Positions 33,037 through 41,217 of a DNA stretch of 64,000 nt are shown in pieces (position 1 is the stretch's first letter; each line of letters opens with the position of its first letter). The stretch is taken from assembly GCF_029760895.1 (NCBI RefSeq), contig NZ_CP121679.1, positions 2,232,001-2,296,000 of the forward strand, written 5' to 3'. Both the position numbers and the translations under genes were made by a program. The stretch is from Ancylobacter sp. WKF20 (lineage in GTDB: Bacteria > Pseudomonadota > Alphaproteobacteria > Rhizobiales > Xanthobacteraceae). The notes beneath the pieces were generated by a model. That model was not told where the DNA came from and did not search any database. It saw only the letters and a program-made list of their open reading frames with translations.

Positions 33037-36000
33037 TCAGAAGATCGACTGCATGGGCGTCAGCCTCATCGCCATGTCGTTGTAGTCGAAATCCGAATTC
33101 TGCGCGGCGGTGAGATCCTCAAAGCCGAACATGTTCTCGCCGAATATGCGGATGTATTCGTGGCCGCCGGAATTGCCGGTGCCCGGCACGAAGATATCGC
33201 CATTCTGCGTCAGCAGAACCGGCGCGTAGTAACCATCACTGCCCTGGACGGTCCACGTCCGGTCGATCGACGTCTGCCCGCCGCGTGCCACCAGGAAGCC
33301 GGGATCGAGATTGTCGACCACCGCGGCGCGAAAGGCGTCGTTATTGCCATAGGCGACGCCGTCGACACTCAGATTACCCTGCGCGTCCATGTCGAAACGC
33401 ACGAAGCCCAGCGTGTTGGTGTTGGCGGAACTGCCGGTCAGTTCCACCTCGATCATGGCGCCATGGGTGAGATAGACCAGCGCCTCGTCATAGCGGTGCT
33501 GGGCCGAGGCGAGCTCGGCGGCCGCGTCGAGCGTGTTGTCGGTCACAGCCGAGAGCCGGAAACTCCCGACGTCGATCTCGGCGCTACCGTCGGCCTGAAC
33601 GTTGATCGTGACGTTGGGCGCCATATCGATGGCGCCGCTGCCCGCCTTCACCGCAAAGCGCAATTCTTGGCCGAGCCCGAGATACACCATCTGCGACCCG
33701 GAAAGGAGCTGCGCATCGGAATCGCTCAGGATGTTGCCGATGTTCCCGAGCGCGGCGTCCGCCAAGGTGACGCCGGGCCCAATGGTGCCATCGCGGGCAA
33801 CGAGATTGCCGCTCGCATCGGTGGCGTAAAGGATGAGTGTGGCATCCGGGGGAAGACCGCCGCTTCCGATGGACAGCGTCTGAAGATAAATCCAGTTGCC
33901 GGCGACGCCCGCGCCACCCCCATCAAGCGCAAGCCCTACCCCGCTGGTGGCGGCAAGCAGGTCGACCTCCGCGACGTTGACCGTGAAGTTCAGCGTGCTG
34001 GATGTGGGAGTCAGCGGGTTGGCGAAAGTGGTGTCGCTGGAGAGGTACTCGATAAAGGTAGCCGTATAAGTGCCGTTGCCGAAATTATGCGTGCCGGAGA
34101 GCCACTGCCCGTCAATGTCGCCAATGGCCGCCACTGGCATCAGGGAGGTGCCGGCAAAGGTCAGCCGGGCGAGGTTTCCGGCGCCGATCTTGTTGCTGTA
34201 CTGGCTGATCCAGGACGACCCGATGGTGTCGCCACTGCCATTGGTCGTCCAGGCCAGCGGGTTGTAGCCCGTCCAGCCAAAGGCGAGTTCGCCCGACTGC
34301 AACGTGGCAACCGGCGCGGTGGTCGTGGTCTGCCCGGTTCCAGCGACGAAACTGCCGCTGGACATATCGCCGACCACCGCAGCGGTCGGCAGCGTGCTGT
34401 TGCCGTAGAGGCTGTGGAAAATCGAGAGCGCATCGGGAAGATTGGTGGTCAGCAGCGAGGCATCGATGGTCGAGGTCGCCGCGTAAAGGAAGTCCACCGA
34501 GAAGGTGAGGATGGTGGAAGCGCTGCTCGCCTGCGGCGCGACGATCGCCAGCCCATCCACCGCCAGCGAGCCGGCCTGCCCGGAATAGGCAGGGTTCACG
34601 AACAGCGAGCCGGAGGTCGTGGCGTAGAGGTTGAAGGTCTTGGCGTTCGCCGCCGTGCCGCCGGGATCGTCCACATCGTGGACGACGAGCTGATACCAGG
34701 CGACGCCATTGGCGGGGGCGGGAGGATTGGTAATCACCAGCGCGCCGGTGGTCTGCGCGTTCCCGCCGGCGCTGACGGAGAAGGTGCCGTCGCCGTTCTG
34801 GACGATGGTCCAGTCGTCCCACAGGCTGCCGGGATTGCCGGTGCTCGTATTCGCCGCGGCGGAAAGTTCGAGTTCCTGCCAGCCATCGGCGGTCTGGAAC
34901 CGCAGCGTGATGCTCGCGACCGTGTCGTCGAGCATCACCATCTGGTTGAAGAAATTCAGCCCGATGCTGATGCCGGAGGCGGTGGCCACCGCCGGATCGA
35001 ACGTCGCGTTGATGTAATTGTCGATGGTGGGCGTGACATAGCCCGTGGGCGTCTCGCTGTCGTCGAAGATGGTCAGGTTGATATTGGAGACGTCGGTCTG
35101 GCTGTAGGGGCTGTACAGGCTGATGAGCGGCCCGCCATTGCTGTAGGCCGACATCAGATTGTCGGAATAGTTCGACCCGTAGGAATTGGTGTTGAGGAAG
35201 AAAAGGTTCGAGTAGGGGTCGACATGGTCGGGCACATCGCCGCCCGCGAGATTGCGGCCGAAGGCGTAGGTCGGATCCCAGTTGGAATTGTTGCTGAGAT
35301 TGATCGCCTGCGTCACGCCGGAATTCAGCGACGTGCCGCTCATGCCGATATAGCCAGCGGAGAACCCGGTGAGCAGCTGGGTGAGAACCTCGCCCCACTG
35401 GTTGTTGGCGCCGGTGTTCATCGCGCCGGGCGAGAGCGCGATATTGTAGGGCGTGGACGAGGTCGGGTCGGAATAAATGTAGGCCGAGCCCAGCGTCGAA
35501 TAGATGCTGTTGGCGAGCTGGTCCGGCGTGATCTGGATGTAGCCCTGGATCTGGCTGAAGCCGGCAATCGTGCTGTAGCCGGAAATCTGGCTGTCCGTCG
35601 GTGAAAGCCAGAAGGTGCCGACGGTGCTGTCCGCGTTCTGATGCGTCGGATCCCAGGTCAGCTCGTAGCTGTAATAGCCGGCGTTGTGATAGACGTTGTT
35701 GGCGTCGACGGCGCCGTTGAAGAAGCCGGAGATGAAGACGCCGGTGGTCCCCGACTGCGTCTGCAGGCTGTCGATATAGGTGTCCCAGTCGCTCGCCTGA
35801 AACGACGTCGAGCCGGAACCGGGCACGACAGCCGTGGCCGGCCCGATGGCCATCCGGTTGTCGCCGGCGAGCGCGCCGTCCGTGTAGGTGTAGATGACGC
35901 CGGTGGCGGTGCCGGAGAGATCGGTGAAGAAGGTGCTGCCCGAGACGTTGTAGCCGCGCGTGTCGGTGGCCCGCACCACATTCGACCCGTCCTGATACTC

Positions 36001-36405
36001 GACCTCCACCTCCATCGGCAGGCCGAAGCTCTCCACCGATGTCAGGTTGCCGGCGTCGCCCGTCTGACCTTCCAGCGAGAATTCGAAGCTGTCATAGCGC
36101 ACGCCCCAGGTGGCTGCGTTGGCCCAGTTGATATCGGCCTGGTCCTGGATCAGTGAGGTCAGGTCGTAGGGCTCGGAGCTGTCCTGGCTCTGGATCAGAA
36201 AATAGATCTTGCCCGCCGGCATGGTCGGCAGGTTGATGATGTAGGTGCCCGTGCCCTGGAGGCCGCCGTTATCGACCAGTGTCGTGAAGTTCGCCGCGCC
36301 ACTCGTGTCGAAATAGACCGCATAGGCGGACACGCCGTTGCTCGCGCCGCCGGCAGTGAGCGTGGACTGGAGGGTCGCAGTCAGATTGAGCGTCAGCGTC
36401 GTCAA
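33037..36405 (-). CDS. Large secreted protein: beta-glucanase-like N-terminus and DUF4114 C-terminus, probable type I substrate
   Basis: 1122 residues, rich in Ser, Thr, Asn and Gly, almost free of Cys. The first 400 residues resemble the GH64/thaumatin-like beta-1,3-glucanase fold (WGVRYDSFEFSLEGQ, LTSVESFGLPMEVEVEY, NWDPTYAFGRNLAGG). Beta-sandwich-like segments fill the middle. The end (ENMFGFEDLTAAQNSDFDYN) is a DUF4114 module with Ca-binding-type acidic residues. There is no cleavable signal peptide, consistent with type I export by the exporter directly downstream. Classic RTX nonapeptides (GGxGxDxUx) are absent. It ends hydrophobic (MQSIF), as many type I signals do. Role may be glucan binding or cleavage, or adhesion. 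Confidence 0.75.
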   Translation of the reverse strand: MTTLTLNLTATLQSTLTAGGASNGVSAYAVYFDTSGAANFTTLVDNGGLQGTGTYIINLPTMPAGKIYFLIQSQDSSEPYDLTSLIQDQADINWANAATWGVRYDSFEFSLEGQTGDAGNLTSVESFGLPMEVEVEYQDGSNVVRATDTRGYNVSGSTFFTDLSGTATGVIYTYTDGALAGDNRMAIGPATAVVPGSGSTSFQASDWDTYIDSLQTQSGTTGVFISGFFNGAVDANNVYHNAGYYSYELTWDPTHQNADSTVGTFWLSPTDSQISGYSTIAGFSQIQGYIQITPDQLANSIYSTLGSAYIYSDPTSSTPYNIALSPGAMNTGANNQWGEVLTQLLTGFSAGYIGMSGTSLNSGVTQAINLSNNSNWDPTYAFGRNLAGGDVPDHVDPYSNLFFLNTNSYGSNYSDNLMSAYSNGGPLISLYSPYSQTDVSNINLTIFDDSETPTGYVTPTIDNYINATFDPAVATASGISIGLNFFNQMVMLDDTVASITLRFQTADGWQELELSAAANTSTGNPGSLWDDWTIVQNGDGTFSVSAGGNAQTTGALVITNPPAPANGVAWYQLVVHDVDDPGGTAANAKTFNLYATTSGSLFVNPAYSGQAGSLAVDGLAIVAPQASSASTILTFSVDFLYAATSTIDASLLTTNLPDALSIFHSLYGNSTLPTAAVVGDMSSGSFVAGTGQTTTTAPVATLQSGELAFGWTGYNPLAWTTNGSGDTIGSSWISQYSNKIGAGNLARLTFAGTSLMPVAAIGDIDGQWLSGTHNFGNGTYTATFIEYLSSDTTFANPLTPTSSTLNFTVNVAEVDLLAATSGVGLALDGGGAGVAGNWIYLQTLSIGSGGLPPDATLILYATDASGNLVARDGTIGPGVTLADAALGNIGNILSDSDAQLLSGSQMVYLGLGQELRFAVKAGSGAIDMAPNVTINVQADGSAEIDVGSFRLSAVTDNTLDAAAELASAQHRYDEALVYLTHGAMIEVELTGSSANTNTLGFVRFDMDAQGNLSVDGVAYGNNDAFRAAVVDNLDPGFLVARGGQTSIDRTWTVQGSDGYYAPVLLTQNGDIFVPGTGNSGGHEYIRIFGENMFGFEDLTAAQNSDFDYNDMAMRLTPMQSIF

Positions 36406-36634
36406 CGGCCACTCTCCCGCCTCGATCCTGGACCCGTCCCAGTTCTCGCAAGCCTGCCAGGAACGATGAGGCTACCCCAAGGTAATCCAATGGTGAAGCG
36501 GCATTGAATACGACGACAAGCTTGCGTAGCGCTGGAGCGCGCGATGGGCAGCGCGTAAAGAGGCTCACAAGGGCCGGAAACGCCAAACTCCGGCGGGTTC
36601 GGGTCAGCCCCGGCTCTGTGCAGCCAACAGACAT

Positions 36635-36663
36635 TTGTCACTAACTGACTTTTATGACATAAT
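36635..36663 (+). promoter_or_regulatory. Promoter and operator of the TetR gene at 36693
   Basis: TTGTCA (36635-36640), a 17-bp spacer and CATAAT (36658-36663) form a sigma-70-like promoter. A dyad TGTCA-N5-TGAC (36636-36649) overlaps its -35 box and is followed by TTTTATGAC. Nearly the same block sits at the promoter of the aldo/keto reductase gene at 44104, so this is probably the binding site of the regulator it drives. Confidence 0.65.
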
Positions 36664-36692
36664 TGAAATCTGTTCCGCAAAAAGGGGTCGCT

Positions 36693-37271
36693 GTGGGTCT
36701 TCGAGAGCGCAAGAAAGATAGGACCCGCGCCGATCTACTGGCGGTCGCGCTTGAGCTTTTCGACAAGCAGGGTTTTGCAGAGACCACGATTAACCAGATC
36801 GCCGATGCGGTTGATGTCTCGCCTCGGACACTCCTGCGCTATTTTTCCACCAAGGAAGATATCGTCGTAAGCTGGGTCGAAGAGGGAATGTCCGTCTTCA
36901 TCTCTAGCCTCGCGGATCGGCCGACCAGCGAAGCCGCGCATGTCTCTCTGCTCGCGAGTGCGCGCGCAATGTTGGCGCACTACCAAACCCAGGCCAGCTT
37001 TTATCTGACGATCGAGCGCACGATTGCCTCTTCGTCGGCGATCCGTGCGCGCAAGCTGGAAATGTCCTCCCAGCTCGCGGAGCAGGTGACGCAGTTGCTG
37101 AAGGAGCGAAGCGGTTCGTCCGGTGCCGGCGATTGGCACGCCGTGCTTTACCCGGCGGTGGTCTTTTCCGTGCTGAGAATTGTGATCGGCCGCTGGGTCG
37201 AGGACAACGGAAACCGCCCGCTGCTTGAGCTGTTTGACGAGGCTAGTGCGCTCATACGCTTCGGCGATTGA
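36693..37271 (+). CDS. TetR-family transcriptional regulator
   Basis: A 192-residue TetR regulator. The GTG at 36693 (VGLRERKKDRTRADLL) follows AAGGGG and is preferred to a TTG at 36663 that falls in the promoter. The HTH is ADAVDVSPRTLLRYFSTKEDIV, of the RutR/MftR-like subgroup, and the C-terminal ligand domain is divergent. The same dyad in its own promoter and in that of the aldo/keto reductase gene 7.4 kb away predicts autoregulation plus control of that reductase. It is convergent with the thiolase gene. Confidence 0.9.
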   Translation: MGLRERKKDRTRADLLAVALELFDKQGFAETTINQIADAVDVSPRTLLRYFSTKEDIVVSWVEEGMSVFISSLADRPTSEAAHVSLLASARAMLAHYQTQASFYLTIERTIASSSAIRARKLEMSSQLAEQVTQLLKERSGSSGAGDWHAVLYPAVVFSVLRIVIGRWVEDNGNRPLLELFDEASALIRFGD

Positions 37272-37296
37272 TAACCGCCGCGCTCATATTCGGGAG

Positions 37297-37316
37297 TGAC
37301 CGATGCTGAACGGTCA
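37297..37316. terminator. Weak hairpin between convergent TetR and thiolase genes
   Basis: Six-bp arms TGACCG (37297-37302) and CGGTCA (37311-37316) with an 8-nt loop lie in the 109-bp convergent gap. There is no U-run; a possible but weak terminator. Confidence 0.3.
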
Positions 37317-37380
37317 TTCTCACCGGGAAGAGGCTAACGCCGTTACCGGCTAGCCGTGGCACAATTCACCGAGCCGCGGC

Positions 37381-38565
37381 TCACAGAGCCTCCAGAGCCA
37401 GAGCGATACCCTGGCCGCCGCCAATGCACAGGGTGACGACACCGCGGGTGAGGCCATCGCGGCGCATGGCATACAGCAGACGTGTCACGAGGATCGCCCC
37501 GGTCGCGCCGATCGGATGGCCGTGCGCGATGGCGCCACCGTCGACGTTCACGATGTCCTCGGGCAGGCCGAGTTGACGCGCCACGGCGATGGGCACAGCC
37601 GCGAAGGCCTCGTTGATCTCGATCCGCTCGACATCGCCCAGCGCCCAGCCGGCTCGCGCCAGCGCCTTATGCACAGCCGGCACGGGGCCGAGGCCGAACA
37701 TGCCCGGCTCGACGGCGGCCACGCCATAGCCGGCGATCCTGCCCATGGGCTCCAGCCCCTGTCGTTCGGCAAAGCCGCGCTCCGCCACAATCATGGCGGC
37801 GGCGGCGCTGTTGAGCCCCGGCGCATTGCCGGCGGTGATGCTGCCCTCCGGCCGGAAGGCGGGGCGCAGTCTCGCGAGCGTATCCACCGTGGTGTCCGGC
37901 CGCGGCGCCTCGTCCACGGCGAATGTCTCCGCCGCCTTGCGGCCCTTCACCTCGACGGCCACGATCTCGGGCGCGAAACGCCCATCTTTCTGGGCGGTAG
38001 CGAAGCGCTGCTGAGAGCGAGCGGCAAAAGCATCCTGCTCGGCTCGGGTGATCTGCATCTTGCTGACGAGATCTTCCGTGTGCCAGCCGGAGTGCTCGCC
38101 CGAGAAGGCGTCGTTCAGCCCATCGGTGAGCATGCTGTCGAGCACCGGTGCGGGGCCCATACGATAACCCCAGCGCCCGCCTTCGAGCAGGTAGGGCGCG
38201 CGGTCCATATTCTCCATGCCGCCGGCAATGGCGACGTCGCTACTGCCATCGGCAATGTCCTGCGCGGCGGAAACGATGGCCTGGGCGCCGGAGCCACACA
38301 CACGGTTCACGGTCAACGCCGGCACGCTCACCGGCACGCCGCCGCCGATGGCCGCTTGACGCGCCGGGTTCATGCGATTTCCCGCCTGCACCACATTGCC
38401 CATGAACACGCCGCCCAACAGGGCTGGATCGAGGCCGGACCGCCGCAGCGTCTCCCGCACCGCCACGGCGCCGAGTTCGGTCGCGGGTGTTCCCTTCAAC
38501 GTGCCATTATAGCCGCCGATCGCCGTACGAACCGGAGACGAGAGAACGATTTCAGAGCTGCGCAT
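37381..38565 (-). CDS. Thiolase family protein (acetyl-CoA acetyltransferase)
   Basis: Cytoplasmic thiolase that condenses or cleaves acyl-CoA. From the ATG at 38565 (MRSSEIVLSSPVRTAIG, GGAGAG upstream) it has 394 residues, normal for the family. Catalytic residues are visible: acylated Cys in NRVCGSGAQA, His in GGAIAHGHPIGATG, and second Cys in CIGGGQGIAL. It follows an MFS gene 30 bp upstream, in a minus-strand unit with MarR and TetR genes further upstream. No beta-oxidation partners are adjacent, so the physiological substrate is open. Confidence 0.93.
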   Translation of the reverse strand: MRSSEIVLSSPVRTAIGGYNGTLKGTPATELGAVAVRETLRRSGLDPALLGGVFMGNVVQAGNRMNPARQAAIGGGVPVSVPALTVNRVCGSGAQAIVSAAQDIADGSSDVAIAGGMENMDRAPYLLEGGRWGYRMGPAPVLDSMLTDGLNDAFSGEHSGWHTEDLVSKMQITRAEQDAFAARSQQRFATAQKDGRFAPEIVAVEVKGRKAAETFAVDEAPRPDTTVDTLARLRPAFRPEGSITAGNAPGLNSAAAAMIVAERGFAERQGLEPMGRIAGYGVAAVEPGMFGLGPVPAVHKALARAGWALGDVERIEINEAFAAVPIAVARQLGLPEDIVNVDGGAIAHGHPIGATGAILVTRLLYAMRRDGLTRGVVTLCIGGGQGIALALEAL

Positions 38566-38595
38566 GGGTCTCTCCATGGGTCATCATCAGCGGTA

Positions 38596-39903
38596 TCAGA
38601 ACGGTGCAGGCGCCAGCCTGCGCTCGCGCACCGCCACGATGGCGAGTGACGCGGCCAGGCACAGCAGGCCGGCGATGAAGAAAGCGGGAAGATAGGTCTG
38701 GTAGAACGTGCGGCTGAAGCCAGCCCCGTAAGCGGCGGCGGCGGCCCCGAGCTGATGACCGGCGAAAATCCAGCCGAACACGAGATTCGCGCGGTCGCCG
38801 AACCGCTCGGCGGCGAGCTTCACCGTGGGAGGCACGGTGGCGACCCAGTCGAGGCCGTAGAAGACGGCGAAGATGGACAGGCCGTAGAAGCTGAAGTCGC
38901 TATACGTCAGATAAATGAGCGAGAGGCCGCGCAGGCCGTAATACCAGAACAGCAGCCAGCGGCTGTCGAAGCGGTCCGAGAGCCAGCCCGAGCCCACTGT
39001 CCCGATGAAATCGAACACCCCGATCATGGCCAGCATTCCTGCGGCCGTGACCGCTGCCAGCCCGTAATCCCCGCACAGCGATACGAAATGGGTCTGTACC
39101 AACCCGTTGGTGGAGGCGCCGCAGATAAAGAAGGTGCCGAACAGCACCCAGAATGTGGCGGAGCGCGAGGCATCGCGGAGCGCCAGCAGGGGCGATGCCA
39201 GCATGGTGGTCAGCGTCATCGGCTTGGGTGGCACCGCCGGCGCCTCGGTCGCGCCGTAGGGCAGCAGTCCCACATCGGACGGCCGGTCGCGCATCAGCGC
39301 GAGCACCGCCACCGCCGCCACCAAGATCATGCCCAACACGAGGCTGAGGGCGCTGCGCCAGCCGAGACTTTCGCTGAGATAGGCCAGCAACGGCAGGAAG
39401 ACGAGCTGACCGGTCGCCGTACTGGCGGTCAGCAGCCCGATGACGAGCCCTCGGCGCTGCGTGAACCAGCGTGTCGCCACCGTGGCGCCCAGCACCAGCG
39501 CGGTAAGACCCGTGCCGAAGCCGACAACGAGGCCCCACAGCAGGAACAGGTGCCAGAGCTTACTCATATAGAAGGAGCCGAGCACACCGGCGGCAATCAG
39601 GCTCAAGGCCACAGTCGCCACGCGGCGCAAGCCGAACCGGTTCATGAACGCAGCCGCGAACGGCCCCATCAGCCCGAACAGCACCAGCCTCAGGGCAAAG
39701 CCGGAGGAGATGTCAGCCGTGTCCCAGCCGAACTCGGCGGACAGCGGCCCCATCAGCACGCCCGGCGCGCCGACGGCGCCGGCTGTGACCAGCATGGTCA
39801 GGAAAGTGACACCCGCCACCACCCAGCCATAATGGATGCCCCGCCGACCGAGGGCGACAGCGAGCGGTGAAACCGGAGCAGGTGGCGTTTCAGATTTGAC
39901 CAT
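38596..39903 (-). CDS. MFS transporter (oxalate/formate antiporter or monocarboxylate type)
   Basis: A 435-residue, 12-helix major facilitator. HYGWVVAGVTFLTMLVTAGAVGAPGVLMGPLS at the N-terminus and RFGLRRVATVALSLIAAGV after helix 2 resemble OFA/monocarboxylate carriers. ATG at 39903 follows the MarR gene by 70 bp. Pairing with a thiolase suggests transport of a carboxylic acid that is then handled as CoA ester, but this is inference. Confidence 0.85.
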   Translation of the reverse strand: MVKSETPPAPVSPLAVALGRRGIHYGWVVAGVTFLTMLVTAGAVGAPGVLMGPLSAEFGWDTADISSGFALRLVLFGLMGPFAAAFMNRFGLRRVATVALSLIAAGVLGSFYMSKLWHLFLLWGLVVGFGTGLTALVLGATVATRWFTQRRGLVIGLLTASTATGQLVFLPLLAYLSESLGWRSALSLVLGMILVAAVAVLALMRDRPSDVGLLPYGATEAPAVPPKPMTLTTMLASPLLALRDASRSATFWVLFGTFFICGASTNGLVQTHFVSLCGDYGLAAVTAAGMLAMIGVFDFIGTVGSGWLSDRFDSRWLLFWYYGLRGLSLIYLTYSDFSFYGLSIFAVFYGLDWVATVPPTVKLAAERFGDRANLVFGWIFAGHQLGAAAAAYGAGFSRTFYQTYLPAFFIAGLLCLAASLAIVAVRERRLAPAPF

Positions 39904-39973
39904 CGGTGACCTTAATCACGGGCATATGCCCGCATCAGAGAAGAAAAGTGATACGCCCTGCCCCCTGGTTCGC

Positions 39974-40435
39974 TCAGGCCGTCTTCCGGATGTCGGGCAG
40001 CGATCCGCCGCTTTCGATCGCGTTCAACATCACGCGCAACAAGGCTATCCCCTCTTCGCCGAACCTGCCTTCGACCGCCTGCTGGCATTGCTCCCATGCG
40101 GGAATGGCCGCCGCCAGCAGGTCATGCCCCTCGCCCGTCAACGCGATGACGGCCTCGCGCTTGTCGTCATCGCCCCGACTGGTCCGCATCAGATGCCGGC
40201 GCTCGAGAACCCGCACATTGCGGCCAATGGTCGAACGGTCGAGCCCGGCGGCGCGCCCCAGCTCGCTCAGGCTGATGCGCTCGTTGCGCGCCACGGTCCG
40301 CAGCAAAGCGAACTGGGCGATATTGATGCCCAGCGGCTCCAGCGCCTCGTCATAGGAGGCACTGAGGCGTCGGGCCGCCTTTCGCAGCGCGGCACAATAG
40401 CAGGGCGAGACCATAAAGCGCGTATATACCCGCAA
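39974..40435 (-). CDS. MarR-family transcriptional regulator
   Basis: A 153-residue winged-helix regulator with the MarR pattern: FALLRTVARNERISLSELGRAAGLDRSTIGRNVRVLERRHLM region followed by the beta-hairpin RGDDDKREAVIALTGEG. A start at residue 8 (MVSPCYCAAL, 40414) is also possible; the N-terminal CYCAALRKAARRLS contains two Cys that could sense oxidants. It precedes and probably regulates the MFS-thiolase pair. A near-palindrome gcgTATATAcgc-like stretch just upstream (around 40420-40435) may be its operator. Confidence 0.9.
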   Translation of the reverse strand: MRVYTRFMVSPCYCAALRKAARRLSASYDEALEPLGINIAQFALLRTVARNERISLSELGRAAGLDRSTIGRNVRVLERRHLMRTSRGDDDKREAVIALTGEGHDLLAAAIPAWEQCQQAVEGRFGEEGIALLRVMLNAIESGGSLPDIRKTA

Positions 40436-40505
40436 GGGGATCGCTGTCTACAGCCCTTGCCGCCATGCAGAAGGCCCCGGCCTTTGAACATGAGGCGATC
40501 GGCTT

Positions 40506-40543
40506 GCCCTTAGGATGGCCCTTAGGATGGCCCTTGGAAGATG
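40506..40543. repeat. 12-bp tandem repeat
   Basis: GCCCTTAGGATG occurs twice in perfect tandem (40506-40517 and 40518-40529), followed by a third degenerate copy (40530-40543), just beyond the TetR stop at 40550 on the minus strand. Function unknown; probably slippage-generated. Confidence 0.8.
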
Positions 40544-40549
40544 CAGGCG

Positions 40550-41107
40550 TCAGCCGTCGATCTCGAGAAAGTCGCGCGCCGACGCCAGGATTTCGTCAGA
40601 AAGCGCCTCTGAATTGACGATCCGCGCCAGCACCATCGCACCGATCATCGTGGCCCAGGTGCCGATCGCGGTCACGCGCCGCTTCTCCGCATCCGCGTCA
40701 CCGGCAATGCTCGTAAATGTGTCGATCTGGCGCTCGATGGCCTCGGTGAGAACCTCACGGGTGGTTCCCGGCGCCCGCGCCATTTCAGGACCGAGAGCCG
40801 CAAAGACGCAGCCGCTGCCGGGCGCGCGGCGATGCTCGGGCCGCAAATAGGCGCGGACGAAGGCGCGCAAATCGTCCGATGGCAGTGAGGGAGCCCGCGC
40901 ATCCGCGGCAAACAGCTCGCCCAGAGTCGCGGAAATGAGTTCCTCCTTGCTGGAGAAGTGCCTCGGAAAGCCGCCATGGGTGAGACCGGCGCCGTCCATC
41001 ACCTCGGCGACCGTGACACCCTCAAAACCCTTCTCCCGAAACAGCTTCGCGGCGGACCGCATAATCGCCTGCCGGCTCTCTGCCTTCTGCTTCTGACTGC
41101 GCGCCAT
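40550..41107 (-). CDS. TetR/AcrR-family transcriptional regulator
   Basis: A 185-residue TetR repressor: KLFREKGFEGVTVAEVMDGAGLTHGGFPRHFSSKEELI is the HTH region, followed by a ligand domain with GSGCVFAALGPEMARAPG, a pattern of the AcrR-like group that often senses electrophiles. Divergent from the SDR gene at 41218 across a gap with two near-perfect palindromes, so it likely represses that oxidoreductase unit and itself. Confidence 0.92.
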   Translation of the reverse strand: MARSQKQKAESRQAIMRSAAKLFREKGFEGVTVAEVMDGAGLTHGGFPRHFSSKEELISATLGELFAADARAPSLPSDDLRAFVRAYLRPEHRRAPGSGCVFAALGPEMARAPGTTREVLTEAIERQIDTFTSIAGDADAEKRRVTAIGTWATMIGAMVLARIVNSEALSDEILASARDFLEIDG

Positions 41108-41136
41108 TCTTCCGATCTCCCGTCAGCGAAAAATAT

Positions 41137-41154
41137 AGATGACAGGCGTCATCT
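41137..41154. promoter_or_regulatory. TetR-type operator, proximal palindrome
   Basis: AGATGACAGGCGTCATCT has perfect 7-bp arms AGATGAC/GTCATCT around a 4-bp centre, 30 bp upstream of the TetR gene start. Its core ATGA(C/T) arms recur in the neighbouring palindrome at 41162. Confidence 0.75.
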
Positions 41155-41161
41155 TTTCAAA

Positions 41162-41181
41162 TAGATGATCATCATCATCTA
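41162..41181. promoter_or_regulatory. TetR-type operator, distal palindrome
   Basis: TAGATGATCATCATCATCTA has perfect 8-bp arms TAGATGAT/ATCATCTA. The centre is 26 bp from that of the first palindrome. It lies 37 bp upstream of the SDR start and probably blocks that promoter. Confidence 0.75.
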
Positions 41182-41217
41182 CATTCAGTCACCCTCCCAC
41201 CTGTGAGAGAAGCACCC

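Noticed and set aside
31348..35604. A 1418-codon open frame on the plus strand across the type I secretion genes
   Set aside because: It is antisense to the PrtD exporter and the large secreted protein, which have clear domains; its translation is Arg/Gly/Ala/His-rich with no motifs, typical of a GC-rich shadow frame.
33037..36405. RTX calcium-binding nonapeptide repeats in the secreted protein
   Set aside because: No GGxGxDxUx series could be found; Gly-rich pieces are scattered and not periodic.
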